64,000 nt of DNA from assembly GCF_040545875.1 (NCBI RefSeq), contig NZ_JBEPMR010000010.1; one strand, 5' to 3'. The position numbers were made by a program, and so were the translations under genes. Source of the DNA: Faecalicatena_A orotica. Lineage in GTDB: Bacteria > Bacillota > Clostridia > Lachnospirales > Lachnospiraceae. Within the stretch, counting starts at the first letter, position 1. The number at the start of each line of letters is the position of its first letter. The notes under the pieces are model-generated. The model did no database searches and was not told the DNA's origin. It saw only the letters and a program-made list of their open reading frames with translations. Of this stretch, positions 44,035-52,961 are shown piece after piece.

Positions 44035-45471
44035 ATGATAGTTCTATGGGTTATTCTCATTTTAATTGTACTTTTTCTTGCAGTGCTGATTGTACGTGCA
44101 CTCGGCTACAAGCCAAAAGAAAGATACATGCCGTCCGGTGATGCCCTTGCCCTGGACAGCGATAAGATTGTAAAAGATATGGCAGAAATGATCCGTTGCA
44201 GGACGATTTCTTATAATGATCCCGATCTGATTGACAAGGAAGAATTCCGTAAGTTTCAGGAACTGCTCCCTGCATTGTTCCCACATATCCATGAAGCATG
44301 TTCCCGGGAATTTGTAGGTGAAAACGGAATGCTTTACTGTTGGAAGGGAAAAAGCCCTGACAGTCCCGTCGTGCTAATGTCCCACTATGATGTCGTCCCT
44401 GTCGAGGAGTCCCAGTGGGATAAACCGGCATTCGATGGAATCGTGGAGGATGGCGTTCTCTGGGGGAGGGGTACGCTGGATACAAAGGGGACTCTGTGCG
44501 GAATTATGGAAGCCGCTGAAAAACTGATACAGGAAGGTTTTGTGCCGGAGCATGATATTTATTTTGCATTTTCCGGACAGGAAGAGATCAACGGGCCGAC
44601 CTGCCCCGCCATCGTGGATTTATTCGAACAGCGCGGCATCCGCCCTGCGCTTGTCGTCGATGAGGGCGGCGCTGTTGTGGAAAATGTTTTCCCGGGCGTT
44701 GATAAGGAGTGTGCACTAATCGGCATCGCCGAAAAGGGACTGACCAACATCGAATTCCATGCAAAGAGCGGCGGCGGCCACGCCTCCATGCCCCCTGTAC
44801 ATACGATTGTCGGGGAACTGGCACAGGCCGTCACGGAAGTAGAAAACCACCCGTTCCCGCGGCAGCTTACAAAACCGGTCCGGGAAATGCTGGATACACT
44901 GGGCCGTTATTCTACCTTTACATACAAACTCATTTTTGCAAACCTCTGGTGTTTCGAGGGACTGTTTGACAGGATATGCAGGGCATCCGGCGGGGAGCTC
45001 AATGCCATGATGCGCACCACATGTGCCGTCACGAAAATGGAAGGTGGAAAAGCCTTCAATGTCATTCCTCCGAAAGCATCTGTGGGAATGAACCTGCGCC
45101 TGCTCGGCAGTGATACGGTGGAATCCGCAAGAGATTATCTGGAAAAGACCATTCACAATCCGAACATTGATGTGACGGTCTATGAAGGAAGGAATCCTTC
45201 CGCAGAATCAGACACCGGCTGCGAGGAATACAAACGCCTCTGTCAGGCCGTTGTGGATACTTGGCAGGATGCCATTGTCTCTCCCTATCTGATGATGGCA
45301 TGCAGTGATTCCTGGCATTACTGCCGGATCACCGACAGAGTGTATAAGTTCTCGGCCATGAAGCTTTCCAAAGAGGAGCGGGGTATGATCCACGGGAATA
45401 ATGAGCGTGTCCCGGTCGATACACTCGTAAAAACCGTGGAATTCTATGTACGGCTTTTAAAGAAATGTTAG
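44035..45471 (+). CDS. Membrane-anchored M20 family hydrolase, PM20D1-like
   Basis: 478 residues. An N-terminal membrane helix (VLWVILILIVLFLAVLIV, about 3-20) precedes an M20A domain: VVLMSHYDVVPVE (metal His/Asp), WGRGTLDTKGTLCG (bridging Asp), SGQEEINGPTC (catalytic Glu and ligand), DEGGAVVE, lid with GGGHASMPP, and the last His in MIHGNNERVPVD. The architecture recalls PM20D1 and carboxypeptidase S, which act on N-acyl amino acids or dipeptides. 34 bp after the second membrane gene, ending in a hairpin. The paralogous cassette has an M20D enzyme instead. Confidence 0.87.
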   Translation: MIVLWVILILIVLFLAVLIVRALGYKPKERYMPSGDALALDSDKIVKDMAEMIRCRTISYNDPDLIDKEEFRKFQELLPALFPHIHEACSREFVGENGMLYCWKGKSPDSPVVLMSHYDVVPVEESQWDKPAFDGIVEDGVLWGRGTLDTKGTLCGIMEAAEKLIQEGFVPEHDIYFAFSGQEEINGPTCPAIVDLFEQRGIRPALVVDEGGAVVENVFPGVDKECALIGIAEKGLTNIEFHAKSGGGHASMPPVHTIVGELAQAVTEVENHPFPRQLTKPVREMLDTLGRYSTFTYKLIFANLWCFEGLFDRICRASGGELNAMMRTTCAVTKMEGGKAFNVIPPKASVGMNLRLLGSDTVESARDYLEKTIHNPNIDVTVYEGRNPSAESDTGCEEYKRLCQAVVDTWQDAIVSPYLMMACSDSWHYCRITDRVYKFSAMKLSKEERGMIHGNNERVPVDTLVKTVEFYVRLLKKC

Positions 45472-45483
45472 CATCATCACCAC

Positions 45484-45516
45484 ATAAGGGAGCGGCTTTG
45501 GCAGCCGCTCCCTTAT
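45484..45516. terminator. Hairpin after the M20 gene
   Basis: ATAAGGGAGCGGCT / AGCCGCTCCCTTAT, a perfect 14-bp stem with a 5-nt loop. T-rich sequence follows on the plus strand after four bases; it also lies behind the convergent peroxidase gene. Confidence 0.7.
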
Positions 45517-45545
45517 CGTTGTTATCTTTTTGTTCCCGTCTGCTT

Positions 45546-46106
45546 TTATCTACCCTCATAACCCACGAGTTCTTCAATATCTTTCTCGATTTCTTCCACA
45601 GGGGCCGTCGGCTCAAACCGTTTAATGACCGTTCCATCCCGGTTCAGCAGAAACTTGGTGAAATTCCATTTTATATCATTGCTTTTTTCATATTCCGGAT
45701 TTTCCTCTGAGAGGATTTCATGAAGCTTGCCGCTTAGCGGATGATCCTTGTCAAAACCTTCGAATCCCTTTTTCTCTGTCAAATACCGGAACAGGGGGTG
45801 TATATGTTCTCCCTTTACTTCTGTTTTCGAGAATACCGGAAATGTCACTCCGTAATTTTTCCGGCAGAAGGTATCAATCTCCTTGTCATCCCCCGGTTCC
45901 TGCTCCTTAAACTGGTTGCAGGGAAACGCCAGTATTTCTACGCCTTTGTCCTGGTATTTTTTGTAGAGCGCCTCTAATTGGGCATACTGCGGGGTAAATC
46001 CACACTTGCTTGCTGTATTTACGATCAGGAGCACTTTCCCTGAATAGTCCTCCATTTTCTCCTTCGTACCGTCGATCCGCGTCAGTTCGATTTCTTTTAA
46101 TTCCAT
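45546..46106 (-). CDS. Glutathione peroxidase family protein
   Basis: 186 residues. NTASKCGFTPQYAQLEALYK holds the peroxidatic Cys (Cys, not selenocysteine), with FPCNQFKEQEPG and IKWNFTKFLLN completing the Cys-Gln-Trp-Asn tetrad. In anaerobes such enzymes are thioredoxin-dependent peroxidases. Monocistronic, cytoplasmic. Confidence 0.95.
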   Translation of the reverse strand: MELKEIELTRIDGTKEKMEDYSGKVLLIVNTASKCGFTPQYAQLEALYKKYQDKGVEILAFPCNQFKEQEPGDDKEIDTFCRKNYGVTFPVFSKTEVKGEHIHPLFRYLTEKKGFEGFDKDHPLSGKLHEILSEENPEYEKSNDIKWNFTKFLLNRDGTVIKRFEPTAPVEEIEKDIEELVGYEGR

Positions 46107-46190
46107 CTGTTACTACTTCCTTTCCCGGCTTTTAAAGCGTTCTTCCTATACGCCTGCTCTGGAAAGTATTATATATCGTATGCATGAATT

Positions 46191-47843
46191 TTATACGGAA
46201 ACAGAATATAAAACAACTGCCTCATAAGAACGTAAGGTGCCATCTTCCGGCCCGTCCCCATAATTGCCGAGTATTTTATCATATCCACCCGTGAGTGCCG
46301 CCAATGCCTCTTTTGATTTTACCCTGACAGCTTCCGGCCGGAAATTGCACAGCACAAGAAGTTTCTCGGTTCCCAGACTTCTTTGGTATACCATCAGGCC
46401 GGGATCTTCCTCATCGATAAACTCAATATTTCCTTCTGCAATTACAGGTTTTTCTTTCCTGAGCCTGATTAGTTTTTTATAAAACGCCAGAATCGAGTCT
46501 TCATCTTTTTCTTCCTCCCGGACATTGATTACCCGGTAATTTTCAGGCAGTCCGATCCACGGCTCTGCGTCCGAAAACCCTGCATGGTCTTCCCCGCTCC
46601 ACTGCATCGGCGTGCGGCCATTGTCTCTGGAACGCCCTGCCAGAATGTCCAGTGCCTCGTCCGTGGTTTTTCCTTCTTTTAACAGGATTTCATAATAATT
46701 CAGGCTCTCTACGTCCCTGTACTGTCCGATGGACCGGTACCCGGCATTCGTCATCCCGAGTTCTTCACCCTGATAAATATAGGGGGTCCCCCGCATCAGG
46801 TGGATTGCCGCGGCCAGCATTTTCGCCGATTCCTTCCAGTACTTCCTGTCATCCCCGAAGCGGGATACGACACGCGGCTGATCGTGATTACACCAGAAGA
46901 CTGCATTCCAGCCGTCCGCATTCTGCATCCCGGTCTGCCACTGCCTGAACAGTTCCTTCAGGGCTGCGAAATCCGGTTCTGCCAGTTCCCATTTGTTTCC
47001 ATTTTTATAATCCACCTTTAAGTGGTGGAAGTTAAAACACATAGACAGTTCTTTTTCCTTAGGATTGGAATACCGGATACAGTTTTCCAACGATGTGGAT
47101 GACATCTCGCCCACCGTCACCATGTCTTCAATCCCGGTATCACGCACCAGTTCCTTTAAAAATTCGTGTACATGCCGCCCATCTGTATAAAACCTTCTCC
47201 CGTCGCCCTCGTAATCATCTTCGAATACTTCCGGCTTCGATATCAGGTTCACGACGTCAAACCGGAACCCTTTGATTCCTTTTTCCTTCCAGAACCGGAT
47301 CACATCCTTTAATGCCCCCCGGACCTTCGGGTTCTCCCAATTGAGGTCTGCCTGCGTCACGTCAAACAGATGGAGATACCATTTTTTCAGTTGGGGGACA
47401 TACTCCCATGCCGGCCCGCCGAATTTCGAAATCCAGTTTGTTGGCAGCCGGTCTTTCTCTCCATCCCGGAAGATATAATAGTCCATGTATTCCTCACTGC
47501 CCGCCAGTGCCTTCTGAAACCATTCATGCTCCGTCGAAGTATGATTGAATACCATATCCAGCATCAGGCCGATTCCTCTTTCGTCCGCCTTTTTGATCAG
47601 CTCCTCCAAATCCTCCATCGTACCGAACCGCGGATCGATCTTTAAGTAATCTGCCACATCGTATCCGTTATCATGCTGGGGGGAAATGAAAAACGGGGTC
47701 AGCCACAGGTAATCTACACCCAGTGATTCCAGATAATCCAACTTTTCCGTGATTCCTCTTAAATCCCCGAATCCGTCCCCATTTGAGTCTTTGAATGATT
47801 TCGGGTAAATCTGATATACTACTTTATCTTTAAAACCGGCCAT
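46191..47843 (-). CDS. treC: Trehalose-6-phosphate hydrolase (GH13)
   Basis: 550 residues from ATG 47843 (MAGFKDKVVYQIYPKSFKDS), with AGGAGG 8 bases upstream. GH13 motifs: DMVFNHTSTEHEWF, GFRFDVVNLISK (nucleophile Asp), TVGEMSST (acid/base Glu) and FWCNHDQPR. Length and N terminus match TreC/TreA and oligo-1,6-glucosidase; its place right behind a trehalose-type PTS gene and TreR-like repressor favours splitting trehalose-6-phosphate to glucose and glucose-6-phosphate. Confidence 0.92.
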   Translation of the reverse strand: MAGFKDKVVYQIYPKSFKDSNGDGFGDLRGITEKLDYLESLGVDYLWLTPFFISPQHDNGYDVADYLKIDPRFGTMEDLEELIKKADERGIGLMLDMVFNHTSTEHEWFQKALAGSEEYMDYYIFRDGEKDRLPTNWISKFGGPAWEYVPQLKKWYLHLFDVTQADLNWENPKVRGALKDVIRFWKEKGIKGFRFDVVNLISKPEVFEDDYEGDGRRFYTDGRHVHEFLKELVRDTGIEDMVTVGEMSSTSLENCIRYSNPKEKELSMCFNFHHLKVDYKNGNKWELAEPDFAALKELFRQWQTGMQNADGWNAVFWCNHDQPRVVSRFGDDRKYWKESAKMLAAAIHLMRGTPYIYQGEELGMTNAGYRSIGQYRDVESLNYYEILLKEGKTTDEALDILAGRSRDNGRTPMQWSGEDHAGFSDAEPWIGLPENYRVINVREEEKDEDSILAFYKKLIRLRKEKPVIAEGNIEFIDEEDPGLMVYQRSLGTEKLLVLCNFRPEAVRVKSKEALAALTGGYDKILGNYGDGPEDGTLRSYEAVVLYSVSV

Positions 47844-47859
47844 GCTCCGTTCCTCCTGC

Positions 47860-49770
47860 TTATTCAAATGTAATCACCGCCGTATCATTTGCCTCTGCAC
47901 GGATACCCGTATGGAACTGGATACCGCGCGCCTCTCCTTCATCCGTAATAATGCACACCGTTGTATCTGGATGGCCTGCCTGTTTGATTTTTTTTCTGTC
48001 GAAACAGATGAGCGGATCTCCCGTACGGACTTTATCCCCCTCTTTCACGAGATACTCAAACCCGTCTCCTTTCATGTCGACCGTATCGATCCCAACATGG
48101 AGAAGCAGTTCCATGCCATTGGAAAGCGTCAGGCCGCAGGCGTGTCTGGACTCCTCCATCAGCACCGTCACGGTCCCGTCTGCCGGGGCGCACAGTGTTT
48201 CATTTTCCGGGATCACTGCCAGTCCGTCTCCCATGACTCCTTCGGAAAACACACCGTCTCCCACTTCTTTTAACGGAATGACTCTGCCGTCCAGAAAAGC
48301 CTTTAATTCTTTTACGGGTTCTTCTGTATCCTCTGGAATCATTTCAGTTTCTGATCTTTTCATACTTTTTTTCTTTCCTACAATTACGGTAAGCAGGAAC
48401 GGAACTGCGATTGCCACTGCCATGCATATTGCAAAGGAGAGCATATATTTCGGCTGGATGGAAAGGATTCCGGGAAGTCCTCCGACGCCGATTGCATTTG
48501 CCGTTGTGCCTGTTGCCACACAGATGACTGCCGCACAAGCCGAGCCGATCATCCCGCACACAAACGGGTAGAGATGTTTCAGGTTGACGCCGAAGATGGC
48601 CGGTTCTGTGACCCCGAGGTAACAGGAGATGCAGGCCGGGACGTTCACCTCCTGTGCCGCAGCATTTTTCCTCTGCAGCGTAATCATTCCAAGAACAGCA
48701 GAGCCCTGTGCAATGTTTGACAGCGCGATCATCGGCCACAGCATCGTCCCGCTGTAATCCGCAATCAGCTGAAGGTCGATGGCATTGGTCATATGGTGCA
48801 GCCCGGTAATGACGAGAGGGGCATACACGAATCCGAAGACTGCGCCGAAAATAACTTTAAAGGAGCCCGTGATTCCTGCATATACGACACTGGAAATGGC
48901 AGAACCGATCTTCCACCCCACCGGCCCGAGGATAAAATGTGCCGCGATAACTGCCAGTACGAGGCTGCAGAATGGGACAACAATCATAGAGACTACCTGG
49001 GGTGTAATCTTCCGGAAAAACTTTTCCAGATATACGAGTGTAAATGCTGCAAGTATGGCCGGAATGACCTGTGCCTGATACCCGATCATGTTGATTTTAA
49101 AATATCCGAAGTCCCAGAATGGGATATCTGCTGCCGCCGTGGAAGCCACTGCATATGCGTTCAGAAGCTGTCCTGACACGAGTGTCAGTCCAAGGACGAT
49201 TCCAAGCATCTGGGTCGTTCCCATTTTTTTCGTAACAGACCAGCAGATTCCGACCGGAAGCATGTGGAATACCGCTTCGCCGATCAGCCAGAGAAAGCTG
49301 TCGATACCGGACCAGAACTGGCTGATATCGCAGAGTGTCTTTGTTCCGTTCTCGAATAAATACAAGCTGTCAATACAATTACGGAAACCTAAGATCAGAC
49401 CTCCGACAATGATTGCCGGAATCAATGGTGCGAAGATTTCGGCGATCGCCGTGACCGCTCGCTGCAGCAGATTCTGATTCTTCTTTGCCGCCTGCTTTAC
49501 AGCGTCCTTTGATACCCCTTCAATCCCCGCGGCTGCCACGAAATCATTATAAAAATCTGCCACTGAATTCCCGATAATGACCTGGAACTGGCCGGACTGG
49601 GTAAAGCTGCCTTTCACTGCCTTCATCGCCTCAATCTTTTTCACATCCGCTATTGACGGGTCGCTAAGCACAAACCGCATTCTCGTCATACAATGTGAGA
49701 CAGCCGCTATGTTCTGCCTTCCTCCTACCAGTTCCAGAAGCTCTTTTGCGTCCTCTGCATATTTGCCCAT
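47860..49770 (-). CDS. treP: PTS trehalose transporter EIIBCA
   Basis: 636 residues from ATG 49770 (MGKYAEDAKELLELVGGRQN), GGGAGG 7 bases upstream. EIIB domain first (Cys phosphorylation site in AVSHCMTRMRF), then EIIC with ten or so helices (residues about 105-470), then a fused EIIA domain (His in ELLLHVGIDTVDMKGDGF). Imports and phosphorylates a glucoside; trehalose is inferred from treC and treR. Promoter spacer holds a TreR palindrome. Confidence 0.92.
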   Translation of the reverse strand: MGKYAEDAKELLELVGGRQNIAAVSHCMTRMRFVLSDPSIADVKKIEAMKAVKGSFTQSGQFQVIIGNSVADFYNDFVAAAGIEGVSKDAVKQAAKKNQNLLQRAVTAIAEIFAPLIPAIIVGGLILGFRNCIDSLYLFENGTKTLCDISQFWSGIDSFLWLIGEAVFHMLPVGICWSVTKKMGTTQMLGIVLGLTLVSGQLLNAYAVASTAAADIPFWDFGYFKINMIGYQAQVIPAILAAFTLVYLEKFFRKITPQVVSMIVVPFCSLVLAVIAAHFILGPVGWKIGSAISSVVYAGITGSFKVIFGAVFGFVYAPLVITGLHHMTNAIDLQLIADYSGTMLWPMIALSNIAQGSAVLGMITLQRKNAAAQEVNVPACISCYLGVTEPAIFGVNLKHLYPFVCGMIGSACAAVICVATGTTANAIGVGGLPGILSIQPKYMLSFAICMAVAIAVPFLLTVIVGKKKSMKRSETEMIPEDTEEPVKELKAFLDGRVIPLKEVGDGVFSEGVMGDGLAVIPENETLCAPADGTVTVLMEESRHACGLTLSNGMELLLHVGIDTVDMKGDGFEYLVKEGDKVRTGDPLICFDRKKIKQAGHPDTTVCIITDEGEARGIQFHTGIRAEANDTAVITFE

Positions 49771-49850
49771 GACTTTTCCTCCCAAACTTTTCAATCAGAC
49801 TATTCGCTCAGTATCTTGTTTACTCTAGGTGTCTTATTTTCTACCATCAT

Positions 49851-49906
49851 CTTGTTTAAACAAGTTCTGTAATTCTTTTATACCACACTTGTTTAAACAA
49901 GTCAAC
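49851..49906 (-). promoter_or_regulatory. treP promoter with two TreR operators
   Basis: TTGACT (49901-49906), 17-bp spacer, TATAAA (49877-49882) on the minus strand. Palindrome ACTTGTTTAAACAAGT (49887-49902) fills the spacer; a second, CTTGTTTAAACAAG (49851-49864), lies just downstream of the start. A half site CTTGTTTA is at 49815. Confidence 0.85.
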
Positions 49907-49977
49907 CTATATTTAGAAATTTCTTAGTTTTTTCTATAAATGCATTAGCGATAGATACTTTAATCCCCACGGCTTTC

Positions 49978-50024
49978 TTGACTTCTTTTTTTTATCAGCT
50001 ATAATAAAATCAGATGTTTAAACA
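49978..50024 (+). promoter_or_regulatory. treR promoter with operator core
   Basis: TTGACT (49978-49983), 16-bp spacer, TATAAT (50000-50005). The palindrome TGTTTAAACA (50015-50024) lies downstream of the start, so TreR should repress itself. Confidence 0.7.
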
Positions 50025-50052
50025 AGCAAAACGCTTTAGAAAGGTGATATTT

Positions 50053-50775
50053 ATGCCAAAGGCCAAATTTGAAACGATATATAAAGATTTAAAAAAGAAA
50101 ATTGAATCTCAGGAATATCCTTATCAGGAACTGCTTCCTTCGGAGAACACGATGGTAACGATCTATGACTGTTCCCGGAATACAATCCGCAGGGCCGTGT
50201 CCGAGCTGGCTGAACAGGGGTATGTCCAGTCTCTGCACGGGAAAGGGGTGCGCGTGATTTACCAGCCGGTCGATCAGGCTTCCTTTACTATCGGTGGGAT
50301 CGAATCCTTTAAAGAATCTGCTGTCAGAAATCATAAAAGGACCCGCACGGACGTTGTCCGTTTTGCCGAAATCACGGCCGATGAACGGGTTGCCGCCAAT
50401 ACGGGATTTCCGGTCATGAGTGAGCTGTACTATATTCAGCGTGTCCGTTATCTGGAAGATAAGGCGCTGATTCTGGATATCAATATGTTTCTGAAATCCG
50501 AGGTTCCCGGACTGACAAAAGAAATTGCCGGGAATTCCATTTATGAATATATTGAAAATGAATTGGGAATGGCTATCGTTACAAGTAAACGAAAAATGAC
50601 GGTGGAGCGCGCAACAGAGATTGATGAAAAATATCTGGAGCTCAATGACTATAACTGTCTTGCAGTGATCACGGGGCAGACTTATAATGCGGACGGTATT
50701 ATGTTCGAATATACACAGTCCCGGCACCGGCCGGATTATTTCTGTTTTCAGGATACGGCTACAAGAAAGCGGTGA
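50053..50775 (+). CDS. treR: GntR family trehalose operon repressor
   Basis: 240 residues from ATG 50053 (MPKAKFETIYKDLKKKI), AAGGTGA upstream; the longer frame begins inside the operator. HTH: LPSENTMVTIYDCSRNTIRR and AVSELAEQGYVQSLHGKG; UTRA effector domain in the C-terminal 160 residues, which in TreR binds trehalose-6-phosphate. Divergent from treP-treC with three GTTTAAAC sites between. Confidence 0.92.
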   Translation: MPKAKFETIYKDLKKKIESQEYPYQELLPSENTMVTIYDCSRNTIRRAVSELAEQGYVQSLHGKGVRVIYQPVDQASFTIGGIESFKESAVRNHKRTRTDVVRFAEITADERVAANTGFPVMSELYYIQRVRYLEDKALILDINMFLKSEVPGLTKEIAGNSIYEYIENELGMAIVTSKRKMTVERATEIDEKYLELNDYNCLAVITGQTYNADGIMFEYTQSRHRPDYFCFQDTATRKR

Positions 50776-50826
50776 TTGGTATCCATGCCGCCTCCGGACT
50801 TTTTTATTTTGAAAGGAGTACCTGTT

Positions 50827-51414
50827 ATGTGTGGACGTTATTATATTGATGACGAGACAGCCAGAGAAATTGAACGACTCGTCCGCCATCTCGATCAGAA
50901 ATTAACCGGGGCTGGGAAAAGGGATGTCTTTCCATCCGGGCAGGCACCGGTCATTACCGGGCGTCAGAATGAATTTGCGGCGGAACTTTTCACGTGGGGA
51001 TTCCCGGGTTTCGGCAAGTCAAGCCTGATTATCAATGCCCGTTCTGAGACTGCACTCGATAAAAAGACTTTCCGCGACAGCATCCAGTCAAGACGGTGTG
51101 CCATTCCTGCCGCCAGTTTTTACGAATGGAACAGTGAAAAGGAAAAATACACCTTCCGGAAACCGGATGGCAGGACTTGTTACCTTGCCGGTTTCTATAA
51201 AGAATTTGACAAAGGCGTACGCTTCGTCATCCTGACGACTGATGCGAATGATTCCATGAAAAACGTTCATGACCGGATGCCTCTGGTTTTAAATGAAGAA
51301 GAATTGGATGCATGGATTTTTGATGATTCGCAGACAGAACTGATTCTGCATAAAGTGCCGGGGCCGTTAAAGAAAGAAGCGGAATATGAACAGCAGACAC
51401 TGCCTCTTTTATGA
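50827..51414 (+). CDS. SRAP domain protein (YedK/HMCES type)
   Basis: 195 residues starting MCGRYYIDDETAREI at ATG 50827 with AAGGAG upstream. The catalytic Cys2 becomes N-terminal after Met removal and forms a thiazolidine crosslink to abasic sites in single-stranded DNA; the other active residues are seen in IINARSET (Asn), ASFYEWN (Glu) and VHDRMPLVL (His). Shields abasic sites at forks. Next to rarA, another fork-maintenance gene. Confidence 0.96.
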   Translation: MCGRYYIDDETAREIERLVRHLDQKLTGAGKRDVFPSGQAPVITGRQNEFAAELFTWGFPGFGKSSLIINARSETALDKKTFRDSIQSRRCAIPAASFYEWNSEKEKYTFRKPDGRTCYLAGFYKEFDKGVRFVILTTDANDSMKNVHDRMPLVLNEEELDAWIFDDSQTELILHKVPGPLKKEAEYEQQTLPLL

Positions 51415-51525
51415 TCTTTAAGGCGATTACAATGAATCGGCAAATATGTTTTAGTGCTTTTACACATTTCGCCTGATTTTAGAATATATCCGCTAATCTT
51501 GTTTTTTACAAAGGAGAATTTCACT

Positions 51526-52842
51526 ATGGAACAAATGACATTATTTGATGACCGCAAACTGACGGCTCCCCTCGCCAGCCGGCTCCGCCCGGACTCTCTG
51601 GAAAATTTCGTAGGACAGGAGCACCTGCTTGGAAAGGGGAAGATGCTCAGGCAGCTCATCGAACGGGACCAGATTTCCTCCATGATATTCTGGGGGCCGC
51701 CGGGCGTCGGGAAAACCACCCTCGCCAGTATCATTGCCGGACAGACAAAGGCCGACTTTATCAATTTCAGTGCCGTCACGAGCGGGATCAAAGAAATCAA
51801 GGAAGTCATGAACCAGGCCGAGAACAGCCGGCGCATGGGGATCCGGACCGTTCTTTTTGTGGACGAGATCCACCGTTTCAATAAGGCACAGCAGGATGCA
51901 TTTCTTCCTTTTGTAGAAAAAGGCAGCATCATCCTGATCGGCGCCACCACGGAAAACCCGTCCTTTGAGATCAACGCCGCCCTGCTCTCCCGCTGCCGTG
52001 TCTTCGTATTGAAAGCACTGGAGGAGAAAGATCTGGTCAGGCTCTTGAACAATGCACTTTCCCATCCATCCGGCTTTGGCAGCCAGAATGTACAGATTTC
52101 TCCCAAACAGGTACAGGCAATCGCTGCATTTGCAAACGGAGACGCACGAACTGCGCTGAATACGCTGGAGATGGCAGTCATCAACGGAGAAATCAGTGCA
52201 GAAGGCATTACCGTAACAAACGAAGGCCTTGAACAGTGCATCAGCAGGAAATCCCTCCTCTACGACAAAAACGGCGAGGAACACTATAACCTGATCTCCG
52301 CGCTGCACAAATCCATGCGCAACAGCGATCCAGACGCCGCCATCTACTGGATGATGCGGATGCTGGAAGGTGGAGAAAACCCACTCTATATTGCAAGGCG
52401 CCTGATCCGCTTTGCCAGCGAGGACGTAGGGATGGCCGACAGCCATGCACTCCAGGTAGCCGTAGCCGCCTATCAGGCCTGCCACTTCCTCGGAATGCCG
52501 GAATGCGACGTCCACCTGACCCACGCCGTCACCTACCTCTCAATGGCCCCGAAATCCAACGCACTATACAAAGCCTGCGAAGACTGCAAAAAAGACGTCC
52601 GCGAACTCCGGGCCGAACCGGTCCCCCTCCAGATCCGGAACGCCCCCACCCGTCTGATGAAAGAACTAGAATATGGCAAAGGCTACGAATACGCACACGA
52701 TACCGAAGAAAAACTAACACATATGCAGTGCATGCCGGACTCACTGAAAGACCGGGAATACTACCACCCTACCGGGCAGGGAGAAGAACAAAAAACAAAA
52801 GAACGCTTAAAAGAAATACAAACATGGAAATTGGGGACGTAG
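51526..52842 (+). CDS. rarA: Replication-associated recombination protein A (MgsA/RarA AAA+ ATPase)
   Basis: 438 residues from ATG 51526 (MEQMTLFDDRKLTAPLASRL), AAGGAG upstream. The QMTLFDD start looks like a sliding-clamp-binding motif. Walker A WGPPGVGKTTLAS, Walker B TVLFVDEIHRFNKAQQD, sensor 1 GATTENPSFE, arginine finger LLSRCRVF, then the RarA tetramer domain (IYWMMRMLEGGENPLYIARR). Acts at stalled replication forks. Its last three codons and stop lie within a palindromic repeat. Confidence 0.96.
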   Translation: MEQMTLFDDRKLTAPLASRLRPDSLENFVGQEHLLGKGKMLRQLIERDQISSMIFWGPPGVGKTTLASIIAGQTKADFINFSAVTSGIKEIKEVMNQAENSRRMGIRTVLFVDEIHRFNKAQQDAFLPFVEKGSIILIGATTENPSFEINAALLSRCRVFVLKALEEKDLVRLLNNALSHPSGFGSQNVQISPKQVQAIAAFANGDARTALNTLEMAVINGEISAEGITVTNEGLEQCISRKSLLYDKNGEEHYNLISALHKSMRNSDPDAAIYWMMRMLEGGENPLYIARRLIRFASEDVGMADSHALQVAVAAYQACHFLGMPECDVHLTHAVTYLSMAPKSNALYKACEDCKKDVRELRAEPVPLQIRNAPTRLMKELEYGKGYEYAHDTEEKLTHMQCMPDSLKDREYYHPTGQGEEQKTKERLKEIQTWKLGT

Positions 52843-52945
52843 TAAACCTCAACTTTACTACGTCCCCAATTAACTTTTGTGGTGTCACTTTTTGGGATCT
52901 GCCCTGTCACTTTTTGACCTTTTCCCCATATATTGTGTCCCCATC
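52831..52945. repeat. REP-like palindromic repeat overlapping the rarA 3' end
   Basis: TTGGGGACGTAGTAAA (52831-52846) and TTTACTACGTCCCCAA (52854-52869) form a perfect 16-bp stem; then TGTCACTTTTTG occurs twice (near 52883 and 52907) and GTCCCCA recurs near 52937. This resembles REP/RAYT-associated dispersed units, with no transposase gene in the window. It may also terminate rarA. Confidence 0.55.
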
Positions 52946-52961
52946 CGAAACTTCATACCAA

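Noticed and set aside
50089..50889. A 266-codon minus-strand frame
   Set aside because: Antisense to treR, which has a full GntR domain layout, start signal and operator.
51267..52524. Two long minus-strand frames of about 325 codons each
   Set aside because: Both are antisense to the SRAP gene end and rarA, whose plus-strand motifs are complete; the frames look like mirror products of a codon-biased gene.
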